The translations under genes and the position numbers were made by a program. This document shows, piece by piece, positions 8,311-17,730 of a stretch of 64,000 bases of DNA. The stretch is from contig NZ_CP019511.1 in the NCBI RefSeq assembly GCF_002002925.1, positions 558,001 through 622,000 on the forward strand. The letters are read 5' to 3'. This DNA is from Sphingomonas sp. LM7 (GTDB taxonomy: Bacteria; Pseudomonadota; Alphaproteobacteria; Sphingomonadales; Sphingomonadaceae). The first letter of the stretch is position 1. The number at the start of each line of letters is the position of its first letter. The notes below the pieces were generated by a model, which was not told where the DNA came from, searched no databases, and saw only the letters and a list, made by a program, of their open reading frames with translations.

Positions 8311-10898
8311 TGACCGCAATCCGCACTACCTGCGCCTATTGCGGCGTCGGCTGCGGCATTCTTGCGACGCGCACAGGCGAACGCGCGGTCGAGATCAAGG
8401 GCGATCCCGAGCATCCTGCCAATCACGGCCGGCTCTGCTCGAAGGGCACGCATCTCGGCGAGACCGTGGGGCTCGAGGGGCGGCTGCTCCATCCGATGAT
8501 CGGCAAGAAGCAGGCGAGCTGGGACAAAGCGCTTGATCTGGTGGCGAAGCGCTTCAAGCAGACGATCACAGAGCATGGCCCCGACAGCGTCGCATTCTAT
8601 GTCTCCGGGCAGCTGCTCACCGAGGATTACTACGTCGCCAACAAGCTGATGAAGGGCTTCATCGGCTCAGCGAACGTCGATACCAATTCGCGGTTGTGCA
8701 TGTCGAGCGCCGTCGCCGGGCACATACGCGCATTCGGCGAGGACGTGGTGCCCGCGAGCTATGACGATCTCGACGCGGCGGACCTGTTCATCCTGGTCGG
8801 ATCGAACACGGCGTGGTGCCACCCAGTGGTATATCAGCGCATCCGTGCGCGCTGCGACGCCGGCGCCACGCTGGTCGTGATCGATCCGCGGCGTACCGAG
8901 ACCGCCGACGAAGCCGACCTGCATCTGGCGATCAAGCCGGGCAGCGACGTCGCGCTGATGAACGGTCTGCTCGCGCATTGCCGGATCAATGGACTGATCG
9001 ACGAGACCACCCTGGCCAGACACGTCAGCGTACCCGACGATTTCTGGGACAAGGTTGGAGAGGGGAGCGACCTGTGGTCGGTGGCCAAGGCGTGTGACGT
9101 GCCGCCCGCCGACCTCAGGCGCTTCTTCGAATTGTTCGCGGCGCATCCGCGCACCGTTACTCTGTTCAGCCAGGGGGTGAACCAGTCGCTGCGCGGCACC
9201 GATCAGGTCAATGCGATTATCAACGTCCACCTTGCCACAGGCCGGATCGGCAAGCCGGGCGCAGCGCCGTTCTCGATCACCGGCCAGCCCAATGCGATGG
9301 GCGGGCGCGAGGTCGGCGGGCTGGCTTCCACCTTGGCAGCGCATATGGACTTCGCGCCCGCGAATGTCGCGCGCGTCGGGCGGTTCTGGGCGGCGCCGAA
9401 CATGGCGTGCAAGCCCGGGCTCAAGGCCGTGGATCTGTTTCGCGCAGTGGGCGAGGGGCGGATCAAGGCGCTGTGGGTCATGGCGACCAACCCCGCAGTA
9501 TCGATGCCCGATGCCGGTCGCGTGCGCGAGGCCTTGGCGGCATGCCCGTTCGTAGTGGTGTCCGATGTGATCGCCGAGACCGATACGAGCAAGTTCGCGC
9601 ATGTCCGGCTGCCCGCTGCGGCATGGGGCGAGAAGGACGGGACGGTCACCAATTCGGAGCGGCGGATCAGCCGCCAGCGCGCGGTGCTCGACTTGCCCGG
9701 CGAGGCGAAGCCGGATTGGTGGATCGTCAAGGAAGTCGGCGCGCGAATGGGGTGGCGGACCGCGTTTGCCTATGACCGGCCCGCCGACATCTTTCGCGAG
9801 CATGCCCGGCTCTCGACCTATCAGAACGATGGCGCGCGGCTGTTCGCGCTGCCGGGACAGGCGGCGATCGGCAATGCGGTCTATGACGCGCTTGCGCCGT
9901 TCCGCTGGGGCGGCGACGCGTTTGCCGAGGGCCGCTTCCCGACGCCCGATGGCAAGGCCCGGCTGGTGCCTGTGCGGCAGATGGCGTTGCAGGATCCGCT
10001 GCCCAAATGGCCGATGACGCTCAATACCGGGCGCTACCGCGATCATTGGCACACGATGACCCGCACCGGGCTCAGCCCGAAGCTGTCGCGGCATCGCGAC
10101 GAGCCTTTGGTCGAAGTGCACCCCAAGGATGCTGCGGAACTGGGCCTCGCCGATCGCGGCCTGGCGCGCGTCTCGACGCCGCAGGGCGAGACTGTGTTCC
10201 GGGTGACGCTCAGCACCGGGCAACGGCGTGGCGAGTTGTTCGTGCCGATCCACTGGACCGACCAGCACTCGACCGGCGGACGCGCGGGATTGTTGCCGCG
10301 ATCGCTGGTCGATCCCCATTCGGGGCAGCCGGGGTTCAAGTCCACGCCGGCCAGGATCGCCGCCGTCGCGGTGGCGTGGCGCGGTTTCCTGCTTGCCGCG
10401 GAGGAGGTGAAGCAACCCGATTGCCTGTGGGCGACGCGGGTGCGGGTGGCGGGTGGCGTGCTCTACGAGCTCGCCGGAGAGAGCGATCCGGCTCAGCTCG
10501 ACGCGCTGCTGCCCAAGGGCGAACGGATCGAAGCTTCGGACCATGCGCGCGGATCGCGGCGCGTGGCCATCCTCAAGGACGGCAGACTCGCCGCGGCGCT
10601 GTTCGTCACGCGCGAGGGACTGTTGCCGTCGCGCGACTGGCTGATCGCGCAGATCGGCGAGGCCGCCAGCCCCGCGGTGCTGGCGGGCGCACCCCCAGGC
10701 GTGCGCGAGGATCGCGGGCCGATCGTGTGCCTGTGCTTCGATGTCGGGCTCAAGACGATCGTCAGTGCAGTCGCCTCGCAGCAATTGACCAGTGTCGAGG
10801 CGGTGGGCGCGGCGCTTTCGGCGGGAACCAATTGCGGCTCGTGCCGCCCGGCGATCCGCCGGCTGATCGAACAGAACCGGAGTGCGGCCAATGCATGA
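8310..10898 (+). CDS. nasA: Assimilatory nitrate reductase catalytic subunit with C-terminal BFD-like [2Fe-2S] domain
   Basis: 862 aa. The start is the GTG at 8310, overlapping the nirD stop by one base; the open frame extends further upstream inside nirD and is not used. The N-terminus has the [4Fe-4S] site C8-x2-C11-x3-C15-x27-C43. The bis-MGD molybdopterin domains follow, with a typical C-terminal molydopterin dinucleotide-binding region (MTLNTGRYRDHWHTMTRTG). The last ~58 residues form a BFD-like domain with C807, C809, C842 and C845. It reduces nitrate to nitrite in the cytoplasm. No separate NADH-reductase subunit is present here, so electrons probably enter through the fused cluster. 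Confidence 0.94.
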   Translation: MTAIRTTCAYCGVGCGILATRTGERAVEIKGDPEHPANHGRLCSKGTHLGETVGLEGRLLHPMIGKKQASWDKALDLVAKRFKQTITEHGPDSVAFYVSGQLLTEDYYVANKLMKGFIGSANVDTNSRLCMSSAVAGHIRAFGEDVVPASYDDLDAADLFILVGSNTAWCHPVVYQRIRARCDAGATLVVIDPRRTETADEADLHLAIKPGSDVALMNGLLAHCRINGLIDETTLARHVSVPDDFWDKVGEGSDLWSVAKACDVPPADLRRFFELFAAHPRTVTLFSQGVNQSLRGTDQVNAIINVHLATGRIGKPGAAPFSITGQPNAMGGREVGGLASTLAAHMDFAPANVARVGRFWAAPNMACKPGLKAVDLFRAVGEGRIKALWVMATNPAVSMPDAGRVREALAACPFVVVSDVIAETDTSKFAHVRLPAAAWGEKDGTVTNSERRISRQRAVLDLPGEAKPDWWIVKEVGARMGWRTAFAYDRPADIFREHARLSTYQNDGARLFALPGQAAIGNAVYDALAPFRWGGDAFAEGRFPTPDGKARLVPVRQMALQDPLPKWPMTLNTGRYRDHWHTMTRTGLSPKLSRHRDEPLVEVHPKDAAELGLADRGLARVSTPQGETVFRVTLSTGQRRGELFVPIHWTDQHSTGGRAGLLPRSLVDPHSGQPGFKSTPARIAAVAVAWRGFLLAAEEVKQPDCLWATRVRVAGGVLYELAGESDPAQLDALLPKGERIEASDHARGSRRVAILKDGRLAAALFVTREGLLPSRDWLIAQIGEAASPAVLAGAPPGVREDRGPIVCLCFDVGLKTIVSAVASQQLTSVEAVGAALSAGTNCGSCRPAIRRLIEQNRSAANA

Positions 10899-11670
10899 GA
10901 TCGGCAGGGGCGACGTGTGGCTGGTGGGCGCGGGGCCGGGCGATCCCGACCTGCTGACGCGCAAGGCCGAGCGGCTGATGCGCACAGCGAGCGTGGTGTT
11001 CTACGACGCGCTGGTCGGCGAGGGTGTGCTCGCGCTGATCCCGGCGCATGTGCGCAAAGTGCCGGTCGGCAAGCGCTCGGGGCGCCATTCGAAGGACCAG
11101 CGTTCGATCAATGCGCTGCTCGTCGAAGCGGCATTGGCAGGCGAGCGGGTTGTGCGGTTGAAGGGCGGCGATCCGTCGATGTTCGCGCGCTCGATGGAGG
11201 AGGTCGCGGCGCTTGCCGCAGTGGGCGTTACTGCGCGGATCTGCCCGGGCGTCACCGCCGCCAGCGCCGCGGCCGCGTCGGCAGGCATCTCGCTGTCGCT
11301 GCGCGGGCTGGCGCGGCGGGTGCAGTTCGTCACCGCGCATGCCCGCGCCGGCGAGCCGCTCGATCTCGATTGGGCGGCGCTGGCCGATCCCGGCTGCACC
11401 ACGGCATTCTACATGGGGCGCTCCGCCGCCGCGGACATCAGCCGCAACCTGATCGCGCACGGGCTCGATGCGAAGACGCCGGTGCTGGTCGCCTGCGATA
11501 TCAGCCTCGCCAGCGAGCGCTGCCTGCGTACCCGGCTCGACCTGCTGCCGCTCGCGGTGCAGGCAGTTACCGAGGGCAAGCCGACGCTGATCCTCGTAGG
11601 CGAAGCGGTGCGGCAGGAGGATCTGCCGATTTCAGATACGCGCCAGCGGCTTCAGCATCAGCTCCGATAG
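10891..11670 (+). CDS. cobA: Uroporphyrinogen-III C-methyltransferase (siroheme pathway)
   Basis: 259 aa from ATG 10891, with GGAG nine bases before it; the GTG at 10882 is an alternative. It overlaps nasA by 8 bases. SAM-dependent tetrapyrrole methylase: the N-terminal VWLVGAGPGDPDLLT loop and the VVRLKGGDPSMFARS motif are diagnostic. It methylates uroporphyrinogen III to precorrin-2, the precursor of the siroheme needed by NirB. No dehydrogenase/ferrochelatase domain is fused, so it is a CobA/SumT type, not a full CysG. It ends the nitrate operon and overlaps the convergent argJ by 13 bases. Confidence 0.93.
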   Translation: MHEIGRGDVWLVGAGPGDPDLLTRKAERLMRTASVVFYDALVGEGVLALIPAHVRKVPVGKRSGRHSKDQRSINALLVEAALAGERVVRLKGGDPSMFARSMEEVAALAAVGVTARICPGVTAASAAAASAGISLSLRGLARRVQFVTAHARAGEPLDLDWAALADPGCTTAFYMGRSAAADISRNLIAHGLDAKTPVLVACDISLASERCLRTRLDLLPLAVQAVTEGKPTLILVGEAVRQEDLPISDTRQRLQHQLR

Positions 11671-12884
11671 TCGGCGTTGATCGAGATGTAGCCGTGGGTA
11701 AGATCGCAGGTCCACACCGTGGCGCGGCCTTCACCCAAGCCCAGATCCACGCCGATCTCTATCTCGCGGCCCTTGAGGTGCGCGGCGACTGGCGCTTCGT
11801 CATAGCCCTCGACAGCGAGGCCGGCTTGCGCGACCTGGGTGGTGCCAAAGCGGATCGCGAGCTTGTCGCGCTCGGCGGGCTCGCCGGCCTTGCCGACTGC
11901 CATGACGACGCGGCCCCAATTGGCGTCCTCGCCCGCGATCGCGGTCTTGACCAGCGGCGAATTGGCGATCGACATCGCGATGCGGTGCGCGCTGCGGTCG
12001 CTCTCGGCGCCCCCCACGGTAATCTCGATCAGCTTCTGCGCGCCTTCGCCGTCGCGGACCACGAGTAGCGCCAGCTGGTGGCATAGGTCGGCGAGGGCAG
12101 CGCGGAACGCATCGGCGCCGGCATCTTCGTCGTCGGTCAGCGGGGTATTGCCCGCCGTGCCGGTGGCGAACGCGAGGATCGTGTCGCTGGTCGAGGTGTC
12201 GCCATCGACGGTGATGCACGAGAAAGTCCGCGCATTGGCCTCGGCGAGCGCTTTCTGCAGGAACTCTGGCGCCACCGCAGCGTCGGTAAATACGAAGCCG
12301 AGCATCGTCGCCATGTCCGGCGCGATCATCCCCGAGCCCTTGATAATGCCGATCAGATTGACCGGGCGCCCGTCGATCACGGCGCTGGTCACCGCCGCCT
12401 TGGCGAAGGTATCGGTAGTCATGATCGTCGCTGCGGCGTCTTCCCAGCTGGCGGGCGCGGCTGCGAAGGCGGCGTCGAGCCCGGCCTCGGCCTTGTCGAT
12501 CGGCAGCGGCACGCCGATCACCCCGGTCGAGGCGACGAACACGTCCGAGGGCTCGCAGCCGAGATGCGCGGCGGTGCGCGCGGCGATCGCCTCGACTGCG
12601 GCGCGGCCGCGATTGCCGGTGAAGGCGTTGGAATTGCCGGCATTGACCACCAGCGCGCGTGCGCGACCCAACACTAGCGCCTTGCGGCACCATTCGACTT
12701 CGGGCGACGGGCATTTGCTGTTGGTGAGCACGCCGGCGACGCTGGTGTCCGCATCGAGCGTGACGAAGGTCAGGTCGCAGCGGTCCCACGCCTTGTAGCG
12801 CGCGCGGGCGACCCGCGGCGTGACGCCGGCGATCACGGGCAGCGCGGGGAAGGGGAGCGCGAGCGGGGAGGGTTCGGTGGACAT
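11658..12884 (-). CDS. argJ: Bifunctional glutamate N-acetyltransferase / amino-acid acetyltransferase
   Basis: 408 aa, the usual ArgJ length. The self-cleavage site is visible as APDMATMLGF with nucleophile T193; the chain splits there into alpha and beta subunits. NAGNSNAFTG and KGSGMIAPD are also diagnostic. It transfers acetyl from N-acetylornithine to glutamate in cyclic arginine synthesis. Single gene here, not in an arg operon. It converges on cobA with a 13-base overlap and is divergent from the secreted TonB-C protein at 12939. Confidence 0.95.
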   Translation of the reverse strand: MSTEPSPLALPFPALPVIAGVTPRVARARYKAWDRCDLTFVTLDADTSVAGVLTNSKCPSPEVEWCRKALVLGRARALVVNAGNSNAFTGNRGRAAVEAIAARTAAHLGCEPSDVFVASTGVIGVPLPIDKAEAGLDAAFAAAPASWEDAAATIMTTDTFAKAAVTSAVIDGRPVNLIGIIKGSGMIAPDMATMLGFVFTDAAVAPEFLQKALAEANARTFSCITVDGDTSTSDTILAFATGTAGNTPLTDDEDAGADAFRAALADLCHQLALLVVRDGEGAQKLIEITVGGAESDRSAHRIAMSIANSPLVKTAIAGEDANWGRVVMAVGKAGEPAERDKLAIRFGTTQVAQAGLAVEGYDEAPVAAHLKGREIEIGVDLGLGEGRATVWTCDLTHGYISINADYRS

Positions 12885-12938
12885 GAAACAGCCTGCTGAT
12901 AGGGTGGCGCTGCTTCGGGCAAGCGGGGGGAAAGATCA

Positions 12939-13400
12939 ATGATCTTGGCGGCGTCGATGATCGCCCTGACGTTACCGATCGGGCAACAGGCATCCGCGGA
13001 TCGGCAACGCCTCGCCCCAGTGACGGCACGCGAATCGCGCATGGATGCGATGACCCGCAGCGCCGATGCCGCCGCCGTCGCCGCCATTCCCCGCGCAATT
13101 GCAGCGGCCCCGGAGAAGGGGACAGTGTTCCCGAGGCAAATATACATGCCGGATCTAAGTGACCTCTATCCGCCATCGGCACTCCGCGAAGAGCAGCAGG
13201 GGCGCGTGCATCTCAAATGCACGCTGGCGGTGGCGGGAACGCTCAAGGATTGCGCAGTCGCGCTGTCATCCGGGGTGGCGGCGCTGGACGCCGCCGCGTT
13301 CGAAGTGGCGAAGCTTGCCCGCTATAGCCCGAAGATCGTCGATCGCGTGCCCGAGGAGAGCCAAGTCATCCTTCCGGTGCTCTGGATGATCATGGAATAG
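12939..13400 (+). CDS. Small secreted TonB C-terminal domain protein
   Basis: 153 aa with an N-terminal hydrophobic segment (MILAASMIALTLPIGQQASA) that looks like a signal peptide, and GGGGGGAAAG before the ATG. From about residue 68 it matches the TonB C-terminal fold (YPPSALREEQQGRVHLKCTL, then a dyad ending near the C-terminus). The proline-rich linker of true TonB is missing, so it is unlikely to span the periplasm to ExbBD. Proteins of this type are often named energy transducer TonB, but the role is unknown. The next gene carries the same kind of domain. Confidence 0.75.
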   Translation: MILAASMIALTLPIGQQASADRQRLAPVTARESRMDAMTRSADAAAVAAIPRAIAAAPEKGTVFPRQIYMPDLSDLYPPSALREEQQGRVHLKCTLAVAGTLKDCAVALSSGVAALDAAAFEVAKLARYSPKIVDRVPEESQVILPVLWMIME

Positions 13401-13467
13401 GGGCGGGGCATATCTGCCGAGATATCAAGGCCATAGACAAGGTCAATCGTCCCAGGGAGCTCATCCG

Positions 13468-14301
13468 ATGTACTTATTGTTGTTTTTCGGATTGATGGCC
13501 GGCCAGGCGAGCATTGGGCAGGACGCGCCTTCCGCCAAGCCGAGGCCAGCGACGCCGCCGGGAAGCTGGGCGAAGAATGAGGACTATCCGGACGCGGCCA
13601 TTCGTGCGGGTGAACGAGGTTCGGTGGGCTTTACGCTGGATGTTGGAGCGAATGGCGAAGTCACCAACTGCACTGTCGATGCAAGCAGTGGCTCGCAGAC
13701 GCTGGATGACGCTACCTGTACCATTATCCGGGCCCGTGCGCGTTTTCTACCGGCGCGCGATGCCAAAGGGAAGCCGATAGCGGCGCGCTGGTCCAGCAAA
13801 TATCGCTGGGACTTGCCGGAGGCCGTCCTGACGCCGATTTCGACCTGGCATGCTGTGGCGGTGCTCGAGGTTTCCGGGACGGGCGATATTGTTTCCTGCG
13901 CAGATGAGTCGAGCGGGGCGATACCCGCCACTGTCGGGCCGCCCTGTGAGACATTCAAGGGCCGTTTGCCGTCGCAGATGCTGCAGGCGATCGGCGGCGC
14001 AGGCGCATCGCAGCAGCTCACGATCGAAATCGCGCTTACTTTCGACGATGCGCCCAGTCCGGCGCTTCGCTACGCGCGACCCGGGCAGAAGCAAAGTGCG
14101 CTCGCCACGGTGGCATTCGATGTTTCCGAGAGGGGCACAGTCGAGAATTGTCGTTCGGTTTCGACGGGACAGGAACGCTGGTTGGCCACGCTTCCCAGCC
14201 TCTGCGAAACGACCGGCCCGTTCGTCGCGCCGTCTGGTGTCGATGGAAAGCCGCGCCGGGCCTCAGCGGTGTTCACCACGGCCTGGTCGACCGCGCGATA
14301 G
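13468..14301 (+). CDS. Secreted protein with two TonB-C-like repeats
   Basis: 277 aa, short signal peptide (LLLFFGLMAGQASIG). A TonB C-terminal-like domain lies at about residues 40-110 (YPDAAIRAGERGSVGFTLDV, SSGSQTLDDATC). A second half (about 130-270) has a weaker repeat of the same pattern (VALDVSERGTVENC-like segment near 210). Paired cysteines are present in each half, which suggests disulfides in the periplasm. It follows the 153-aa TonB-C protein by 67 bp on the same strand and looks like a divergent duplicate. Function unknown. Confidence 0.7.
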   Translation: MYLLLFFGLMAGQASIGQDAPSAKPRPATPPGSWAKNEDYPDAAIRAGERGSVGFTLDVGANGEVTNCTVDASSGSQTLDDATCTIIRARARFLPARDAKGKPIAARWSSKYRWDLPEAVLTPISTWHAVAVLEVSGTGDIVSCADESSGAIPATVGPPCETFKGRLPSQMLQAIGGAGASQQLTIEIALTFDDAPSPALRYARPGQKQSALATVAFDVSERGTVENCRSVSTGQERWLATLPSLCETTGPFVAPSGVDGKPRRASAVFTTAWSTAR

Positions 14302-14401
14302 GGCGCGAAGCGCGATTTCGATTGGCGGACGGAATTGCAGTCACTATGTCCCACTCGGCTTAGTGCGGCAGTTTGGCCGTCATGCCTGTGAGACGAGACG
14401 C

Positions 14402-14662
14402 TTGAACCTGCTGCTTCTCCTGACTGCGCTGTTCGCGAGCCTGACCGGATCCGGTGCGGGCGATCGCGTTGTGCGCCACGTTCAGGGCGTGGCGGTGGTC
14501 CAGGCGGCGCAAGTGGCGCAGGCGGCGGTGCATTCGTCGCGGCGTGCCATTCCGGCAGCGCCCAAGCCCCGCCGCGCTGATGCGCAGCGGGCGACGTGGC
14601 CGCACAGCGAGAGCGCACCGCTCGTCGCAACTTATTTGCCCTTCGAGCGTCGGCTCGAGTGA
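14402..14662 (+). CDS. Small exported protein directly upstream of secA (possible secretion-monitor leader)
   Basis: 86 aa from a TTG at 14402, preceded by a GAGACGAGACG purine stretch. The first 15 residues are almost wholly hydrophobic ([13 protein letters not shown]), a signal-peptide core. The rest is Ala/Arg-rich and ends [15 protein letters not shown]. No known domain. It is followed by 115 non-coding bases and then secA on the same strand. This is the position of secM in enterobacteria, an exported peptide whose translational arrest controls secA. No RAGP-type arrest motif is present, so the analogy rests on position, size and signal peptide only. The codon pattern is GC-rich like its neighbours. 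Confidence 0.55.
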   Translation: MNLLLLLTALFASLTGSGAGDRVVRHVQGVAVVQAAQVAQAAVHSSRRAIPAAPKPRRADAQRATWPHSESAPLVATYLPFERRLE

Positions 14663-14714
14663 GGCTTTGCGCGGCGCGCTGAGGCGGGCTGCCCTTTTTC
14701 GTCTTTCGCATGAC

Positions 14715-14744
14715 GCGGGCGCCCCGAGGACGGGATGCGCCTGC
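14715..14744 (+). promoter_or_regulatory. Stem-loop in the secA 5' untranslated region
   Basis: GCGGGCGC (14715-14722) pairs with GCGCCTGC (14737-14744) with one G-U pair. Inside it CCCG/CGGG (14723-14726/14731-14734) closes an AGGA tetraloop. It lies about 25 bases before the secA ribosome site (AGGA, 14768-14771) and does not cover it. There is no T run, so it is not a terminator. A role in secA control is only a possibility. Confidence 0.4.
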
Positions 14745-14777
14745 CCGACCAACATTCAGATTACGACAGGAACTCCC

Positions 14778-17522
14778 ATGCTCGGCGGCATTGCCAAGAC
14801 CCTTTTCGGCTCCTCGAACGAGCGCTACGTCAAGTCGCTCGGGGCGATCGTCCAGAAGATCAACGCGTTCGAACCGACGATCTCGTCGATGAGCGACGAA
14901 GAGCTTGCCACCCAGACGATCCTGTTCCGCGATCGGCTTGCCAATGGCGAGAAGATCGATTCGATCCTTCCCGAAGCCTTTGCCACGGTGCGCGAGGCGG
15001 CCAAGCGGACGCTCGGCCAGCGCCATTATGACGTGCAGATGATCGGCGGCATCGTCCTCCATCGCGGCGAGATCGCCGAGATGCGCACCGGCGAGGGCAA
15101 GACGCTGGTTGCGACGCTGGCGACCTACCTCAACGCACTGCCGGGCGAGGGCGTTCACGTCATCACCGTCAACGATTATCTCGCCAAGCGCGATGCCGAG
15201 TGGATGGCGCAGGTTTATGGCTTCCTTGGCCTGACCACCGGGGTGATCGTGCCCAATCTGACCGACCAGCAGCGCCGCGACGCCTATGGCGCGGACATCA
15301 CCTATGGCACGAACAACGAGTTCGGCTTCGACTATCTGCGCGACAATATGAAGTATGACCGCGCATCGATGGTGCAGCGGCCCTTCGCGATGGCGATCGT
15401 CGACGAAGTCGATTCGGTGCTGATCGACGAGGCCCGCACTCCGCTGATCATCTCGGGCCCGACCGACGACCGCTCGGAACTCTATATGAGCGTCGACGCG
15501 ATCGTGAAGCAGCTCGTGCCGGTCGATTACGAGAAAGACGAGAAGCAGCGCACGATCGTGCTGACCGAGGACGGCACCGAGAAGATCGAGCGGATGCTGG
15601 AGAATGCCGGGCTGCTGATCGGCGCCAATCTCTATGATTTCGAGAACACCCAGGTGGTCCACCACCTCAACCAGGCGCTGCGCGCCAACGTGATGTTCAA
15701 GCGCGACATCGATTACATCGTCCAGGAAGACAAGGTCGTCATCATCGACGAGTTCACCGGCCGCATGATGGACGGCCGGCGCTGGTCCGAGGGCCTGCAC
15801 CAGGCCGTGGAAGCCAAGGAAGGCGTGCAGATCGAGCCGGAGAACCAGACGCTCGCTTCGATCACCTTCCAGAACTACTTTCGCATGTATCCCAAGCTTG
15901 CGGGGATGACCGGCACCGCCGCGACGGAGGCGCCCGAATTTTTCGACATCTACAAGATGAACGTCGTCACCATCCCGACCAACCTGCCGGTGCGCCGGGT
16001 CGACGAGGAAGACGAATTCTACAAGACCACCGAAGAGAAGTTCGGCGCGATCGCCAAGAAGATCCGCGCGCATTCGGCCAAGGGCCAGCCGGTGCTGGTG
16101 GGCACGGTATCGATCGAAAAGTCGGAACTGCTCTCGGAATTCCTCAAGAAGGAAGGCGTCGAGCACGCAGTGCTGAATGCGCGGCATCACGAGCTGGAGG
16201 CCGGCATCGTCGCGCAGGCTGGCCGGCTGGGCGCGGTGACGATCGCCACCAACATGGCGGGCCGCGGCACCGACATCCAGCTGGGCGGCAACCTTGAGTT
16301 CCGCGTCCATGAAGAGCTGGAAGGCATGGAGGAAGGCCCGGCGCGCGACGCCGCGATCGAGCAGATCAAGGCCGAGATCCAGGCCGAGAAGGACCGCGTG
16401 CGCGAAGCCGGCGGACTATTCGTGCTCGGCACCGAGCGCCACGAGAGCCGCCGCATCGACAACCAGCTGCGCGGCCGTTCGGGCCGTCAGGGCGATCCGG
16501 GCCTCAGCCGCTTCTACCTGAGCCTCGACGACGATCTGCTGCGCATCTTCGGCTCGAACACTTTGTTCGCCAAGATGATGCGCAACAATATCGAGGACGG
16601 CGAAGCGATCGGAAGCAAGTGGCTGAGCAAGGCGATCGAGACCGCGCAGAAGAAGGTCGAGGCGCGCAACTACGACATCCGCAAGCAGGTCGTCGAATAT
16701 GATGACGTGATGAACGACCAGCGCAAGGTCATCTACGAGCAGCGCGCCGACATCATGGACGCCGATACCGTCGGCGAAGTGGTGGTCGACATGCGGCTGG
16801 AGACCGTCAATGCGATCGTCGGCGAGGCGTGCCCGCCCAACAGCTATCCCGAGCAGTGGGACGTGGCCGGTCTCAAGGAAAAGGTGATGGCGACGCTTGG
16901 CGTCGAAGCGCCGGTCGATGAATGGATCGTCGCCGAAGAGGCGATCGAGCCCGAGATGGTCGAGGAGCGCATCCGCGAAATGGCCGACGCGCTGGTCAAC
17001 GACAAGGCTGCCGAGCTCGAGACCGAGACCTGGACGCAGATCGAGAAGTCGATCCTGCTGCAGAATCTCGACCATCACTGGAAGGAGCATCTCGCGCTGC
17101 TCGATGCGCTGCGCCAGGTCGTCCATCTGCGCGCCTATGCGCAGAAGACGCCGATCAACGAGTATAAGCACGAGGCGTTCGCGATGTTCGAGCGGATGCT
17201 CTCGAGCATCCGCGAGGATGTGACGCGCACGCTGGCGTTCGCCCAGTTCCGCATGGCGCCGCCGCCGGAACTGCCCGAGCTGCCCGACTTCCTGACTACG
17301 CATATCGATCCGCTGACCGGCCTCGACAATACTGGCGACTATGACGGCGGTGCCGTGGGCACGGTATTCAACCAGCTGCCGCCGATGCAGATCCCGCAGC
17401 CTTCGGGCGAGGATCTCGGCACCGATCCCGCCGAGTGGGAAGGGCTGGTCAGCCGCAACGCGCCATGCCCGTGCGGTTCGGGGCGCAAGTACAAGCACTG
17501 CCACGGCGCGCTGACCGCGTAA
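14778..17522 (+). CDS. secA: Protein translocase ATPase SecA
   Basis: 914 aa from ATG 14778 (AGGA 7 bases upstream); the open frame continues far upstream without a better start. Walker A is visible as [13 protein letters not shown] and the DEAD-type box as [27 protein letters not shown] is the helicase-2 motif. The C-terminus carries the zinc and SecB-binding tail [14 protein letters not shown]. SecA drives preproteins through SecYEG. The full length and all motifs are intact. Confidence 0.98.
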   Translation: MLGGIAKTLFGSSNERYVKSLGAIVQKINAFEPTISSMSDEELATQTILFRDRLANGEKIDSILPEAFATVREAAKRTLGQRHYDVQMIGGIVLHRGEIAEMRTGEGKTLVATLATYLNALPGEGVHVITVNDYLAKRDAEWMAQVYGFLGLTTGVIVPNLTDQQRRDAYGADITYGTNNEFGFDYLRDNMKYDRASMVQRPFAMAIVDEVDSVLIDEARTPLIISGPTDDRSELYMSVDAIVKQLVPVDYEKDEKQRTIVLTEDGTEKIERMLENAGLLIGANLYDFENTQVVHHLNQALRANVMFKRDIDYIVQEDKVVIIDEFTGRMMDGRRWSEGLHQAVEAKEGVQIEPENQTLASITFQNYFRMYPKLAGMTGTAATEAPEFFDIYKMNVVTIPTNLPVRRVDEEDEFYKTTEEKFGAIAKKIRAHSAKGQPVLVGTVSIEKSELLSEFLKKEGVEHAVLNARHHELEAGIVAQAGRLGAVTIATNMAGRGTDIQLGGNLEFRVHEELEGMEEGPARDAAIEQIKAEIQAEKDRVREAGGLFVLGTERHESRRIDNQLRGRSGRQGDPGLSRFYLSLDDDLLRIFGSNTLFAKMMRNNIEDGEAIGSKWLSKAIETAQKKVEARNYDIRKQVVEYDDVMNDQRKVIYEQRADIMDADTVGEVVVDMRLETVNAIVGEACPPNSYPEQWDVAGLKEKVMATLGVEAPVDEWIVAEEAIEPEMVEERIREMADALVNDKAAELETETWTQIEKSILLQNLDHHWKEHLALLDALRQVVHLRAYAQKTPINEYKHEAFAMFERMLSSIREDVTRTLAFAQFRMAPPPELPELPDFLTTHIDPLTGLDNTGDYDGGAVGTVFNQLPPMQIPQPSGEDLGTDPAEWEGLVSRNAPCPCGSGRKYKHCHGALTA

Positions 17523-17530
17523 GGCACGAA

Positions 17531-17722
17531 AAATCCTCCCTCGCTAAGCGGGGGAGGAGCGAAACCCGAAAATGTCCCCTTTGAAAAGGGAGGTGCGGGA
17601 GTGGGTTTGCAGCGGCGGAGGCTCGATGCCTTCACCGCCGCCGTTTCGGCAAACCCAATGAGTCCCTTGGGGCGCCGACGCGCGCACCCACCCCTAACCC
17701 CTCCCTGCAAGCAGGGAGGGGA
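17531..17722. repeat. Intergenic palindromic repeat cluster between secA and the lipoprotein gene
   Basis: The gap holds several short inverted repeats of CTCCC/GGGAG type: one around 17536-17558, CCCTTT/AAAGGG near 17578-17592, and CTCCCTGC/GCAGGGAG at 17701-17708/17711-17718. It resembles two other intergenic elements in this window (53160-53285 and 59811-60010). It may act as a bidirectional terminator for the two convergent genes; there is no T run. Confidence 0.6.
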
Positions 17723-17730
17723 ACGAGGCG

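Noticed and set aside
5636..10985. Very long open frames antisense to nirB and nasA
   Set aside because: They are shadows produced by GC-rich third positions; their translations are Arg/Pro-rich without motifs and the plus-strand genes are certain.
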